NCBI GenBank assembly: GCA_028554795.2
Contig: CM068831.1
Span: 32,166,644 to 32,230,643, forward strand
Length of the DNA stretch: 64,000 bases
Direction of reading: 5' to 3'
DNA from: Sinohyriopsis cumingii
Lineage: Eukaryota > Mollusca > Bivalvia > Unionida > Unionidae
Part shown: positions 6,562 through 20,549 of the stretch, piece by piece
Layout: each line of letters starts with the position of its first letter
How positions within the stretch are numbered: the stretch's first letter is position 1
Position numbers and translations under genes: made by a program
Notes under the pieces: model-generated
What the model saw: the letters and a program-made list of their open reading frames with translations, nothing else
What the model was told of the DNA's origin: nothing
The model's database searches: none

Positions 6562-7875
6562 ATGTCGCTGAACCCCGAAGGGTTTCAATTACTTCAGCGG
6601 ATCGCGGAGAACACCACTCCGGTACAAACAAATATGATATCAATAACGTCAACGAAACCCGAATTCAGTGTGAACTTCCCGTCGCCGGTTCCAGTGAAGG
6701 AAATAGCGCTGGCAAAATTGCGAGTATATCACAGTTGGCCTAATATTCGAGCGGACGCATTTAACGGACAACAACCTAATAACTCGCTGGTTTTTGCACG
6801 GAAAAATAAACCCGATGGGACCCCAGACTGGGAGAAGGTTACAATACCAACTGGGTCATACCAAATAGAGCAAATCAATAAGGAATTTCAACGCAGAATA
6901 AAATCGATCACAGGAAAGGAATCAAAAATCGCTATTACGGTTCATGAACCGACGTTATCATCGACGATTGAAATAAGCACACCGGGGTATATGGTTGATA
7001 TTTATAACAGTTCAATAAGAACCATACTAGGATGGCCTAAGAATCCACCCGCGGATTTGCACACAAATATGCAATCGTATCATGAGATTAATCCCAGTTA
7101 TCTGAATGATTTGTCTATTATAAGAAACACGTTATTACCCAGCGAGTTTATATTTCAAGACAGGAATACCATGCAATGGTTTTTTCCGTATAAGAAAACT
7201 CCTGAATTGTCAGCCAAGGTCACAGTTCGTTTAGATGATATCACTGGTGCGTTTGCCGAGATTAATCATTATTACCAATTACAACTAGAACAACTACGAG
7301 AGACAAAAGCACAAAAACACGTTGAGGTGTTAAATCAACTTATATCAGACATGGAATATATCAATGAACGAATCGTTAAAGTAATATCCGATAGCAGCGA
7401 TGATAATAAACAAAAATTCCTAACCGGGTATAATATCACAGAAGCCGATTTACCCGATTTCAAGTTTCCAGGATACAACGCGCCAGAACTAAGAAAGTCT
7501 CTTAATGATTTTCTCGATCCATCAACTTATATCCTCAGACACGATAACGGAGATGGTGGTAGGCATATTGCTCCATACAACGTAAATATCGCATCGGTGA
7601 TAGCAATCAATCTAGTGTGTGATGTTATCGAAGGGAGTTACCAGGTAGATACCAATCAATCAAATCAAGCTCAACAGGGGTATATCCTTTATTCATTTTC
7701 ACCAACAGCCCCTCCGGGATTTTTAATCGTTGAGAATCCGATTAATCCGGTCTATATGCGATGCCATGATCGGTTTTTAACGAGAATTAATTTTAAACTC
7801 ACCGATCAGTCAAATAACCTAATTGATCTACAGGAGGAGGAGTTAGTGATCACTCTGTTTGTAAGATCATTGTAA
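6562..7875 (+). CDS. Penton-like minor capsid protein (single jelly roll, 437 aa)
   Basis: The N-terminal part (about residues 20-75) has the strand pattern FSVNFPSPVPVKEIALAKLRVYHSWPNI, typical of penton or minor capsid proteins of this virus class. The C-terminus ends with INFKLTDQSNNLIDLQEEELVITLFVRSL-type strands (about 405-437), a hallmark I know from Polinton/adintovirus pentons: a conserved 'DxxxNxIDLxxE' turn then a final strand. Between them lies a charged helical insertion (about 232-300, QLQLEQLRETKAQKH...) outside the usual core. The product would form the pentamer at capsid vertices, on which the fiber-like protein could stand. It is the last gene before the hairpin-rich terminus. 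ATG 6562 follows AATAATAATA, 5 bp after the previous stop. Confidence 0.75.
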   Translation: MSLNPEGFQLLQRIAENTTPVQTNMISITSTKPEFSVNFPSPVPVKEIALAKLRVYHSWPNIRADAFNGQQPNNSLVFARKNKPDGTPDWEKVTIPTGSYQIEQINKEFQRRIKSITGKESKIAITVHEPTLSSTIEISTPGYMVDIYNSSIRTILGWPKNPPADLHTNMQSYHEINPSYLNDLSIIRNTLLPSEFIFQDRNTMQWFFPYKKTPELSAKVTVRLDDITGAFAEINHYYQLQLEQLRETKAQKHVEVLNQLISDMEYINERIVKVISDSSDDNKQKFLTGYNITEADLPDFKFPGYNAPELRKSLNDFLDPSTYILRHDNGDGGRHIAPYNVNIASVIAINLVCDVIEGSYQVDTNQSNQAQQGYILYSFSPTAPPGFLIVENPINPVYMRCHDRFLTRINFKLTDQSNNLIDLQEEELVITLFVRSL

Positions 7876-7885
7876 ATAACCACTT

Positions 7886-8123
7886 AGCAGCAGAGGGGGC
7901 GATGACATCGACGCGGTCGTCGATGTGCTTACCGGACGCTGACGACGCTGGGGATCGACGCGCAGAAGGTGTTAATTAAACCAAATGACGACGCGACGAT
8001 CCCCCAACGACTTCGTCGTTTTTTTTTTACCAGCGCTGACTACACCGGATCCGCTGAGTGCAGAAGTAATAATTAAGCAAAATGACGATTGGACAAAATG
8101 TCGGATTCGCCCCCTCTGCTGCT
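7886..8123. repeat. 238-bp hairpin-rich structure bounded by perfect 17-bp inverted arms
   Basis: AGCAGCAGAGGGGGCGA at 7886-7902 is matched exactly, inverted, at 8107-8123. Inside are an 8-bp stem with 6-nt loop (7905-7926), a 6-bp stem followed by ten T (8006-8028), and two diverged direct repeats (about 7930-8000 and 8029-8100; both contain GCAGAAG, AATTAA and AAATGACGA). It starts 11 bp after the penton stop. It may be a terminal or subterminal repeat, replication origin or packaging site of the element. A small nested inverted-repeat transposon is the alternative, but I see no clear target duplication at the arms. Confidence 0.65.
8006..8028 (+). terminator. Hairpin plus T-run downstream of the penton gene
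   Basis: AACGAC-TTC-GTCGTT forms a 6-bp stem with a 3-nt loop, running directly into a tract of ten T (8019-8028). It is 131 bp after the last stop codon. The shape is that of a hairpin transcript end, as used by some large DNA viruses, or a T-tract stop for RNA polymerase III. The role is inferred. Confidence 0.4.
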
Positions 8124-8132
8124 GGGGTCCTT

Positions 8133-8153
8133 CTCAATTAAAAATTAATTGAG
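8133..8153. repeat. 21-bp AT-rich palindrome at the element/host transition
   Basis: CTCAATTAA-AAA-TTAATTGAG has perfect 9-bp arms and lies 9 bp beyond the 17-bp inverted arm. Another small inverted repeat, AGACATT-TC-AATGTCT, follows at about 8172-8187. Composition becomes AT-rich host-like here, so the right boundary of the element is probably between 8,123 and 8,190. Confidence 0.5.
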
Positions 8154-8432
8154 TAATACCATGATTTTAAAAGACATTTCAATGTCTCAGTACATTGATC
8201 AACATTTTAATACTTCTGTACACTTGGTCATGCGCATTTCTGTCATAACATGACACCTTTAGAATACAATAAAAGCCTTTTTCCTCGAAAAGTGCCAAAA
8301 TATATGTTTCATCGACGTTTACAGTTAAGATTTAAAGAGGTCAAAGTTATGACCGGCTCTTCATTTTAATTCATTTCGCATTATGACCTAGGTAAAACAT
8401 GTTACTCTTTATATAAAATTTGAAATACATAC
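8154..8432. other. AT-rich non-coding stretch between element and Ig-like exon
   Basis: No reading frame or repeat of note apart from the small inverted repeat near 8,172-8,187. It would be the 5' end of intron 1 of the minus-strand Ig-like gene. Confidence 0.5.
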
Positions 8433-8796
8433 CAATCATTTCTAGACGAATACTACCCTTCAGTTCTTCTGCAGTCCGTTCTAATAGTATGCTGTAGTTC
8501 CCGCCATCATTTTTGGTTATGTTCAAAAAAGTTATCGTCACTGTTATCGTCTCATATGCTGCTCTATCTACTACAACTCTCACTCGCTCTGAAGGTTCAC
8601 GTTGGACAGAAAAATTAGCAGCCGGCCATAACCGAAAGAAAAGTAACTTGTTATGAAGTACACGGATAGCCTCCTGCCCTGTATCGTTAAATGTCCAATA
8701 AAAAGACGTATTTCGCCCAAGTATGCCTTGAACGATATTTCCTTCTGAGAAGTTAAAAAATATCAGGCAGTAAAACACAAGATGTAAATAGGACAT
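8433..8796 (-). CDS. First coding exon of a host Ig-like secreted or surface protein
   Basis: On the minus strand, ATG at 8796 starts a hydrophobic signal peptide (MSYLHLVFYCLIFFNFSEG) followed by an Ig-fold-like segment: FYWTFN...RVLHNKLLFFRLWPA...RVRVVVDRAAYETITVTITFLNITKNDGGNYSILLE. The DGGNYS motif stands where Ig domains have DxGxYxC, with Ser replacing the Cys, so the disulfide is missing. There are several N-glycosylation sites (NTS, NDT, NFS, NIT). The frame ends at ATTG|GTATGT, a good splice donor giving a phase-1 boundary, typical of Ig exons. Downstream exons would lie leftward, beyond or inside the viral element. The parent gene is not identified; invertebrate Ig-like immune or adhesion receptors are the obvious class. 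Confidence 0.6.
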
Positions 8797-9356
8797 AGTT
8801 CAGTCCAGACGTGGGAAACTACAACCAATTTTCTATCATCGTATGATAACGAATGAAATAAGGTATTTCTAATACGTTTACAAATAAACTTCCCAACAAT
8901 CAAATTCTGTCATTTCCGGTGTTCAACTTTAAATGTATAGTTGGATTTTAGCAACGAGCAGTTATCATCTGAGGTATTGTATCACCTCTTCAGGAAGCAG
9001 AATATACAAAATGCCAATTATACTTCCTTTCCTACCATCTAAACCATGTAGAATCACATCGTATACACAACATGTTCATCGGCGATTTTAACATTGATAC
9101 GTGGTTTTAATCCTTACATGAAGAAAATGCGCGTGTTAAAGACTGAGAAATCCCACAGTAAGTACATAGTAATCGAACACAGAATCGGATGCATCTGCAA
9201 ATTACGCATGGAACAGAATGAAGATAATAATCATTAGCTTTCAGTTTGTGTTTGAACATTGTCATTCCTTCCTGGTAAGGTCGGAACTTTATGATCTATT
9301 GTATATTTGCGAAATTACACACATGCAGGAAATCCAAAAAGTTTCATTTCAATAAA

Positions 9357-9358
<2 letters not shown>
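8797..9358. other. Non-coding DNA upstream of the Ig-like exon
   Basis: This should hold the promoter and 5' UTR of the minus-strand Ig-like gene. I see no clear TATA box or other signal that I would defend, and no coding frame. Confidence 0.4.

Positions 9359-9423
<65 letters not shown>
9359..9423. repeat. (AT)n microsatellite
   Basis: About 65 bp of pure AT dinucleotides. It creates spurious IYIYIY reading frames on both strands. Confidence 0.97.
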
Positions 9424-9425
<2 letters not shown>

Positions 9426-9689
9426 CCAGTTATTTAAATAGCGGTCAGGGGCAAACATGTGTATCAGGTCCACCTTATCTCTTGGATTTCTATATACAGG
9501 TGATACGTTTAATCCACAAATTGTATATTTTATCATATTAAATGGAATCATATAAATCAAATGAAAACTAAATAATGGTGAACTGTTTAATATGACCACT
9601 AGTGAATTTGTGAGATGAGACGATAACTATTTCGCGTGTACAATATGTTCAATATACGCTTGTAACTCGGTCATAATATTTCTGCAGCT

Positions 9690-10091
9690 ATGCCTCGGGC
9701 TGACGGGGTTAAAACTAGCCAATACAGCGAAGGAACATCACTGATGAAAAGGAATACGACAAAACCAGACGAAAACAATGTGCTCAGCATACCAGAGTTA
9801 CATAATTCGCTTGGAATATAGAAACAAGATGCGTACTTAGACCTCGACAATTTTGTTGAATGTTCAGCTGATTTCTGCAGATGTGGGTGCATTCGATCCA
9901 GTTCCAGCAATCAAAAGCTTGGGCACATCTTTGCAGAGACCTTATTTCATATGGACAGCAGTATTTAGGATACCACAGTTTCATGTGTAGAGGCTGGTTC
10001 CAATTCTGATACAATCATTGATCGCAAGTTAATGGATGAGGGTCCTAATTCTTATTCTGACTGGTCTTCAGTGACGACAACGGAATATTAG
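9690..10091 (+). pseudogene. Possible decayed coding segment, 134 codons with two internal TAG stops
   Basis: One plus-strand frame runs from ATG 9690 to TAG 10089-10091 with internal TAG codons at 9819-9821 and 9966-9968. The predicted residues are hydrophilic, rich in Ser/Thr/Asp/Glu, and end MDEGPNSYSDWSSVTTTEY, which looks like a cytoplasmic tail rather than random AT-rich sequence. I do not recognise the family. Both stops could arise by one C-to-T change from CAG. The minus strand also has medium-length frames here, so chance is not excluded. Confidence 0.3.
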
Positions 10092-11550
10092 ACCCAGCCC
10101 CTTGATGAGTAATGTATGGATCTGGATCATCTTGGCAGTAGGCATCATTGTCCTGTCAGTAAAAAGTGGCCATGTTATGTTGTATTCAATGAAATGTACT
10201 CAAGTTGATCTCTGATGTAAATATATAATTTTGTGGGGTTTTTTAATTTTTCATGTTCCATTGTGTAAACAAACCTCTACTGAAGGCTGATGTTTATGTC
10301 TTCATGTAATTACCAATGAGCAGTCATTTACTACTGTGTGTCTTGTATAATGAAATATGGGGCCAGTTGTGTATGGACAGGAGCAGTAGCTGTTTTCAAT
10401 AAAAAAAAATTGTGCATAAATACATCGAATAAGACATTCTGAATTAGTGTTGATGAGAAAGTGTTATTTTACATGCAGATAATAATGGAATCCTGTGAAG
10501 ATATTTCGTTAAACACATTGGTCTGTGTATGCAGGTGGACGCTAGATACAATGTGATTATAACATTTATTTCCTGCCGCTTTGAAGCGCAATTATCCAGC
10601 TCTTATATGACAAAACATATGAAAACCTACAGAAAAATAGTATTGAAAATCAGAATCAAAACGATAATACTGTGACGGACAAAATGACACACAAAACGCA
10701 GATCACGAACTGTCTAAAATCAGCCTGTGTGAGTTGTAGATGGAAACTATAGACGGCAAGGAGTGGTTGTTACATCATCCGGAATACACCGTGGACATAA
10801 AAAAAATTAATATAGATGACCATTAAGAACAGTACATTTTAAAGGGTTTAGATTTTTTAACGTTGGTATTAAGTCTCTCTAGGGTAATGAGGACCTGATA
10901 AATTCCAAATGCATGGTATGATGCAGTAGTTTCCTTATTAAGGCTGCAACGAGATATTGACTTTAAAAGTATTTTTTCAAATCTAAAGTCTATATATCGG
11001 TTATGGACTGACATTTTCTATCTGGACCAACGTTGAAGCTGTAAGAGTTCTAGTAAATATATAAAATACAAATTAAAAGAACAATAAACATGATATCACT
11101 TTTTAAAAGCAACTTTCTGCATATTTTCGTCACTAAAGCGACATTACGGTACCTGGTGTCTATAATACACTTCCTTCAAAAGTCTTTCTTTGGCAAATAA
11201 TCAGCTGCTTAAGTTGTTTCTGAATTTATATCAAGTCTGCACGAGGCGTCCTCTCATAAGGAAAACTGTCTTTTTATCCAACTTTACGGAGCATTCTTAT
11301 ATTCATGTCATTGATTCGTTTTATCTGGCAAGAGCATTTACAAATACACCTATACTTTATATTTTAGAAATGATATATTATTTTAAGATGCACTATCGGT
11401 CGTGCAATTCGATCGTAACATAAATAAGTGACTGTCCAGTTTTTACCAGACCAAAAAATCTCAAAATGATGCTAGTTTATTGTTTCCTATCTTATCATTG
11501 ATCGGATTTGCTGGTCAAAGTAAGATATTACTTTAAAATCAGTAATGCAC
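10092..11550. other. AT-rich non-coding DNA
   Basis: No coding frame, structured RNA or repeat that I can support; only short A/T runs. Confidence 0.5.
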
Positions 11551-12384
11551 TCATTTTATGCAGATAAGGTATGAACATTTAATAAAATAACTACCTTTTA
11601 CCTTTCTAAATACACTATCATTATTATCTTCAACTACACTATCATGTTTATATTGTGCAAGCCTTTCCACGATAAATATTTGTAAAACTGACATACATTT
11701 GTTTTCATCATCGTTATACCGTTTAATTTTACCTAGAGTGGATCCAATATAAATCATTCTGCTGTCATGCAAAACCATGAATATTGACCTCGTTTTGGTC
11801 GCAATGCCGGTCAAGAGGTTATACCAGTTCATCTGTGCAATGCTGACCTTAACAATTCATAAAATCTATCTACCTTTGTTCCTTTTGCATTGTGGCAACG
11901 TTTGGCTGCGGTCGGGATCCACATGGCTGAATCTTTGATCTGATTCCTTCAAAATAAAGATTCCTTTCTTTAAATCATCTTTGACTTGAGCAAATAGCTT
12001 GTTCACGTCAGCCAAGTTCACCCAATCCCACCTTGTACAGTTAGCGTGATCATAGCCATTAATAAGTGGATGCCAAAGAGCAAAGATGTAAAACACCTAG
12101 AGGCCTTCACGCTAGCACCCGATAAACAGACGTAGCGTACAGTTCATGTTCATATTTTTCCACCAGTGTTGTAAGTTAATTTCTTCCTCTCTCCTCAGCA
12201 TAAACGCGGTCAAGATACAAGTGTTTTTATTAGCGCATAATAAAGACGCGGAGTTTTCGACAATGGTGCATTCAATAAATGTTACTTCAGCATAAGGTTC
12301 TGCTCTTCTACACATGACAGGATTTGTGAATGCTGTAATTGCTGAAGATATACTGCTGGGTGTAGAACAAATGTATTCAACGTC
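11551..12384 (-). pseudogene. Intronless sema-domain (semaphorin/plexin-type) pseudogene
   Basis: A single minus-strand frame from 12,384 to 11,551 keeps a sema-like order of motifs: SASLLCANKN then LQHWWKNMNMNCTL (the 'vCkND...kWttFLKArLnC' block), VFYIFALWHP, NCTRWDWVNLADVNKLFAQ (the 'savCafsl-dI--vF' block), and LLTGIATKTR...MIYIGSTLGKIKRYN (the 'LT-iAv...vfiGTs-GkikKv' blade). Four in-frame stops break it: TAG at 12,112-12,114, TAG at 12,097-12,099, TAG at 11,866-11,868 and TGA at 11,857-11,859. All parts are in one frame with no intron, so it is a decayed retrocopy or a decayed large exon. Sema proteins act as cell-surface guidance ligands or receptors. Assignment is by motif order only, not by alignment. 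Confidence 0.55.
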
Positions 12385-13480
12385 CTATGTTATGTACATG
12401 GATTGCAAAATTGACATGTGTTTGATTCATTTTATTTTCTACATCCACCTGATTGTGCTTTCGGTTCCGGGATGTCCAGGTGGGCTTTGGCTGGTAATAT
12501 TGGCGTATGAACATGAATAACTTGTCTGCAGCTGTAGCTTTAAATGAACAACTGGTTACTACTTTGGTTCTCAAATGATTTTGCTTTCAATTTCCTGAGC
12601 TTTCACTTAGAGTTGGCATATGCTATGCTGTCAGGGATTATAGCTTCCAGTACCACTTAACGCTCAGATTAGCTTGTTTCGGTATTTAATCAAATTTTGG
12701 TACATCTACCATGGCACGAATTTTCTCCATTATAAAGTAGTTTCTACAACCTAGAGTTGAATTGTTATTATTTATATTATCTGCATCAAATTAGGTGCGA
12801 TTATATTTGCATTTGCACAGTCTGTGTCTTCCAGTTTAGTCTTGCCAGAGTTGTATCAATCAGGCGAATATTCCCAGAGGCAACAATGTGATTAACACTA
12901 TGAAATAACTGCACTTCTTATTTGCATCGATTAGCCAGGGGCAGAGTCGAGGTCATCATGTTTTGGAGTCATTTTCTGCCTCCCACTCACGGTCCTATGA
13001 CATAACGTGTTGAAACATGAAAGGTGTCCAATCCATTGGCCGTGAATGGTTACATAAAATTGAAGATCTATTTTGTATGCATAATGTTCAAAAGCCCAGA
13101 ATTATAATTAAGTGAATTGGTTTTGTAACATTTTCGCCTACAATGTATTAAATACAACCTTCTTCTGGTCCATTCGGTGTGTTTGTAGGCATAACAACAC
13201 ACTTCTGGACACAACGATCATAGCGTTGTCATCCGCTGTAGTAGTTGTACAATGTGTATTTTAGACTTTGATACCTCAGATTGAAAACCCTTTCAACACC
13301 CAATGATTTTTCCAACATGTGTCTCAATCATCGCGCTATAGGGAAATACAGAACATATCTAACGTCAGCGAAACAAACTTCCGCTAGCGTAAAACTAAGA
13401 AACGTATTAATTTGTTGGAAATGCTATTATTGACTTTCAGAATTGCAATTACTACACTTTTGGTAGAGCAAAGAACGACA
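12385..13480. other. Non-coding DNA between sema pseudogene and putative type II membrane exon
   Basis: Short frames occur at 12,377-12,574 (minus) and 12,314-12,520 (plus) but show no family features. Nothing else supported. Confidence 0.4.
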
Positions 13481-13638
13481 ATGGCGACACTGTCAAAACG
13501 CTGTTATCACACGTGCATACGTACCGTCTTATGTATGTGCTTCATTGTTATCATATTTACATTTCTAGAAAGATATTCCTCGCAAACACACACTGATAAT
13601 ATTCGCTTGCGTGAACAATTAATGGGTAGCAACATTCT
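13481..13638 (+). CDS. Putative first coding exon of a host type II membrane protein
   Basis: ATG 13,481 lies in a good initiation context (ACAATGG). The frame encodes MATLSKRCYHTCIRT then a hydrophobic anchor (VLCMCFIVIIFTFLE) and a polar stem, ending at CATTCT|GTAAGAG, a strong donor, phase 2. A short basic cytoplasmic tail followed by a signal anchor and stem is the usual first exon of Golgi glycosyl- or sulfotransferases and type II lectins. No catalytic exon is visible downstream, so identity is open and chance is possible. Confidence 0.35.
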
Positions 13639-15497
13639 GTAAGAGTATTCATGTTTCAAATTTTCGCTGCCTGTAAATCAATTATCTTTTGTTTTGTCAC
13701 TAGCGCCCTTAGTTATGCACAACATCGTGGGTAGTTATCCATTTCCAGCAACAACATTTCTAATTCTGCCATGCTAATTTTAATCTTTAAATTAAGAGTG
13801 ATATATGGTGGTAGAAATGATTAGACAGATTTAGTTTAATATATTATAATTTTTACAATGAAATCTCAAATACTCAAATGTTGTCTGAAATGCATCATTT
13901 CTGTCTTGATGAACAGGAACTTTTAGTATCATGAACTATTTACTAATGTAATCTTTGAAAAATAGAACTATGTGCAATGTATACATATGCATTGAACTCA
14001 TGTGCCTAGGCATGTAAAGAAAATTAAGTGTGGGTATTGGACACAGGTTACTAATGGTATTGAAAATTGAGTACCAATCTGGAAATAGGTGAGCATAAAA
14101 TAAAGCATATATGGGTTTGGCTGGCCAGCATTGGTTCATAATGAAAGTTGTATTTTAGGAAAAATTATCTTTTGAGATCTTATGATAGTTGTAACTGGAA
14201 AAAAAACAGAGACATTCTTTTGTTGATGTAATTTCAGTCTTTTATCAGTCTTGAGTTTGGAACATCCATCTATTACTGAAATTAGCACCTGTCTATTTGG
14301 TGCGGAAGTGAAATCACATGCTTCAAGCACATGTACGTCAAGAAAATGTCGCGGCTCATATCATTTTCTCTACACAGAAGCTTTCATCCAGGTTTCGTCT
14401 ACACTGATAAATATAGGTTTGATTATGAGCACTCAGAAATTTAAAGTTCTTCAATTTTTAATATCATAGTGTTTCCATAGGTTTACTATGAGAACTGAAT
14501 TAGTACCATGCGTCCTATAATGGTTGATGTGGTCTCAGCTGTATCAACACCAAGAACAATTACGTAATAATATCTGCCACCACATTACACATTTATATTT
14601 CATTAGTAACCCGTCTCTTCTTGATTTCAACTTGCAGTTGTTCTTTCTCCTCTATCATAGTTCGTATATTAATACCGTGGTCGCGATATATAATTGATCC
14701 ACAGGCTTCCTTGATCAGTTGCAAAAGACAAACACATTTCTAACGAATGCTCCTTTACGTATACAATTGCAACTCTCGGTATTTGTGTTTTGTTTTACGT
14801 TAGTACGCAGATTGTTTTAGTTCTTGGACAGTTACATAACCATTCATTCTTCATTCATCACCAAGAATATGAAGGGTATTATAGTGCTTGATTTTGAATA
14901 TGAAGTTATAATGAATGTGTTGAGATCGGGTATTCACTTAAATTTTTCTGTATCTTAATATCGAAATAACGCGTCAGAGAAATGTTACCATTTCATGGAG
15001 TCTTGTATCATTTCGTGATCTTTTTATAATTGCAAACGAATTGAATGTTTGCATACGTCGAAGTGCAATGTTGTTGCTTAATATTTGCTGTAAGGTGTAT
15101 CTAATTTACGTATTATTGCCAAGATTGCTTTATATTTGGCAATCGCATCATTCGGTCATTTAATACTCTCTTAATCAACCACACTAAGTCAGTGACTTAA
15201 TTATTCTCGCAGAACATCAAGTAATTAATATACAAGTTTCCTTGTAAAAAAAGGTCAGGTTTATATATTGATTGTCCAAGATAATCCATACATCGATTAA
15301 TCAAGATGATCCGGATATGTATTTGATACCTTTCGTATATATTTGACCAACCCGTAACACGCATTTAAACGAAACATGCATTTAATATTATATGTAAAGT
15401 TACACTAACTCTATTGCCTTGCCAATATAACCCAGACTTTGATACGCTCATAACTTCTTCCAAACTATTATATGCGTGAATATGTGGATGTTCGACC

Positions 15498-15499
<2 letters not shown>
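13639..15499. other. Long non-coding stretch, possibly intronic
   Basis: A plus-strand frame at 14,251-14,469 encodes a mildly protein-like Cys-containing peptide (LFGAEVKSHASSTCTSRKCR) without splice signals I trust. Otherwise nothing supported. Confidence 0.4.

Positions 15500-15575
<76 letters not shown>
15500..15575. repeat. (AT)n microsatellite
   Basis: About 76 bp of AT dinucleotides. Confidence 0.97.
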
Positions 15576-15579
<4 letters not shown>

Positions 15580-16705
15580 AAAATATAACTACACGATACT
15601 CGAATACAACATTATGACAACACTATTTTACATAGTAGAGAGGTGATCGATAATCGTATTCATTCAGTTGTATATTTAGCTACAAAAAAAAGAAATCTCC
15701 ATATTTGTAATATAGTCAAAATCAATAATAATATACAGGCCGTACTGGTAGCAGATTGTGCTTCGCAAAATCGTTTATGTGTCTAAATCAACACACGTTC
15801 AGATTTTTGCTTTGCAATAGTCATTCGTGTGAGCTAACAGCATCCATTGTGTTTATGAAGAGTATTTTTTAAGAAATGTAAATAGCGACACGAACGACAC
15901 CGCATGCAGAAAGACGGAAGTATCTGCACCTGGCAGCGTTTTGGCTATGCCGCCGTTTTTTGATCAATTACGAGACCATAAGGTGTAATAATTGTATTTC
16001 GCAACAACAAAATAATTGGGTTTCCAAATATTAATAATAGTTACATAATCTTGTTTTGGTAGCAAACATCTTTCACGCTAGCGTTAGAATTGTGTTTACC
16101 TGCCCAAAACACATACACTCGCGTGTGAAGATAGGGGTAAAAGTAGCAACGTCATGGTGTATAGAAAGCGTTCCCCTATAGCAGCTATCAAAATCTACAA
16201 CATTCATTGTGATACTTCCCCTGTGCAGAAGTATGGACTTTTTAAGTTTCGCATGGTAGGCATGTTACCTGAAGGTGATATCACGCACTTAAACAACAGA
16301 GCACGTTCCAGCAATCCAATTAGAGACTATGCATTCGTGAAATTATATTTTACACATGTATCTATATTCTTACATTGAATGATTCCTCTTTATATTTAAT
16401 ATTTTTCATTTCACTGGTACGATTAATCAATACGCATTTTTATACTGAACTTGGCATTTTGTGCCAACAGCCTAAAAACACATAATACTAAAATACTGTC
16501 GTATCTCAAAATATTAAACATTTTCGGGTACAAATGTCGCAGGATAACCTTACATGAAGAATTATGTCCGCGACCAATTCACTAAACTTATCCATGATAA
16601 TGTAATGTCTCGTGAATGTGGTTGAGAATGACGAATATACTTCCAAACTGGATAATTTGTTGGTTCTAGAAATATATCTCCGGCATGAAGTTCACATTAT
16701 CATAC

Positions 16706-16707
<2 letters not shown>
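15576..16707. other. AT-rich non-coding DNA
   Basis: Nothing supported. The frame at 16,154-16,378 has no recognisable motif or splice context. Confidence 0.4.

Positions 16708-16770
<63 letters not shown>
16708..16770. repeat. (AT)n microsatellite
   Basis: About 63 bp of TA dinucleotides, giving a spurious IYIYIY frame. Confidence 0.97.

Positions 16771-20549
<3,779 letters not shown>

Noticed and set aside
7886-8123. CTCF-like sites in the GCAGAGGGGGCGA arms
   Set aside because: Only the GGGGGC core fits; the flanking consensus positions disagree, and the inverted arms are explained by element structure.
9315-9599. Minus-strand frame with IYIYIY run
   Set aside because: Produced by the (AT)n microsatellite; likewise at 16,612-16,899 and 42,042-42,257.
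14251-14469. 72-codon plus frame with Cys motifs
   Set aside because: No splice context or recognised domain; kept only as a remark.
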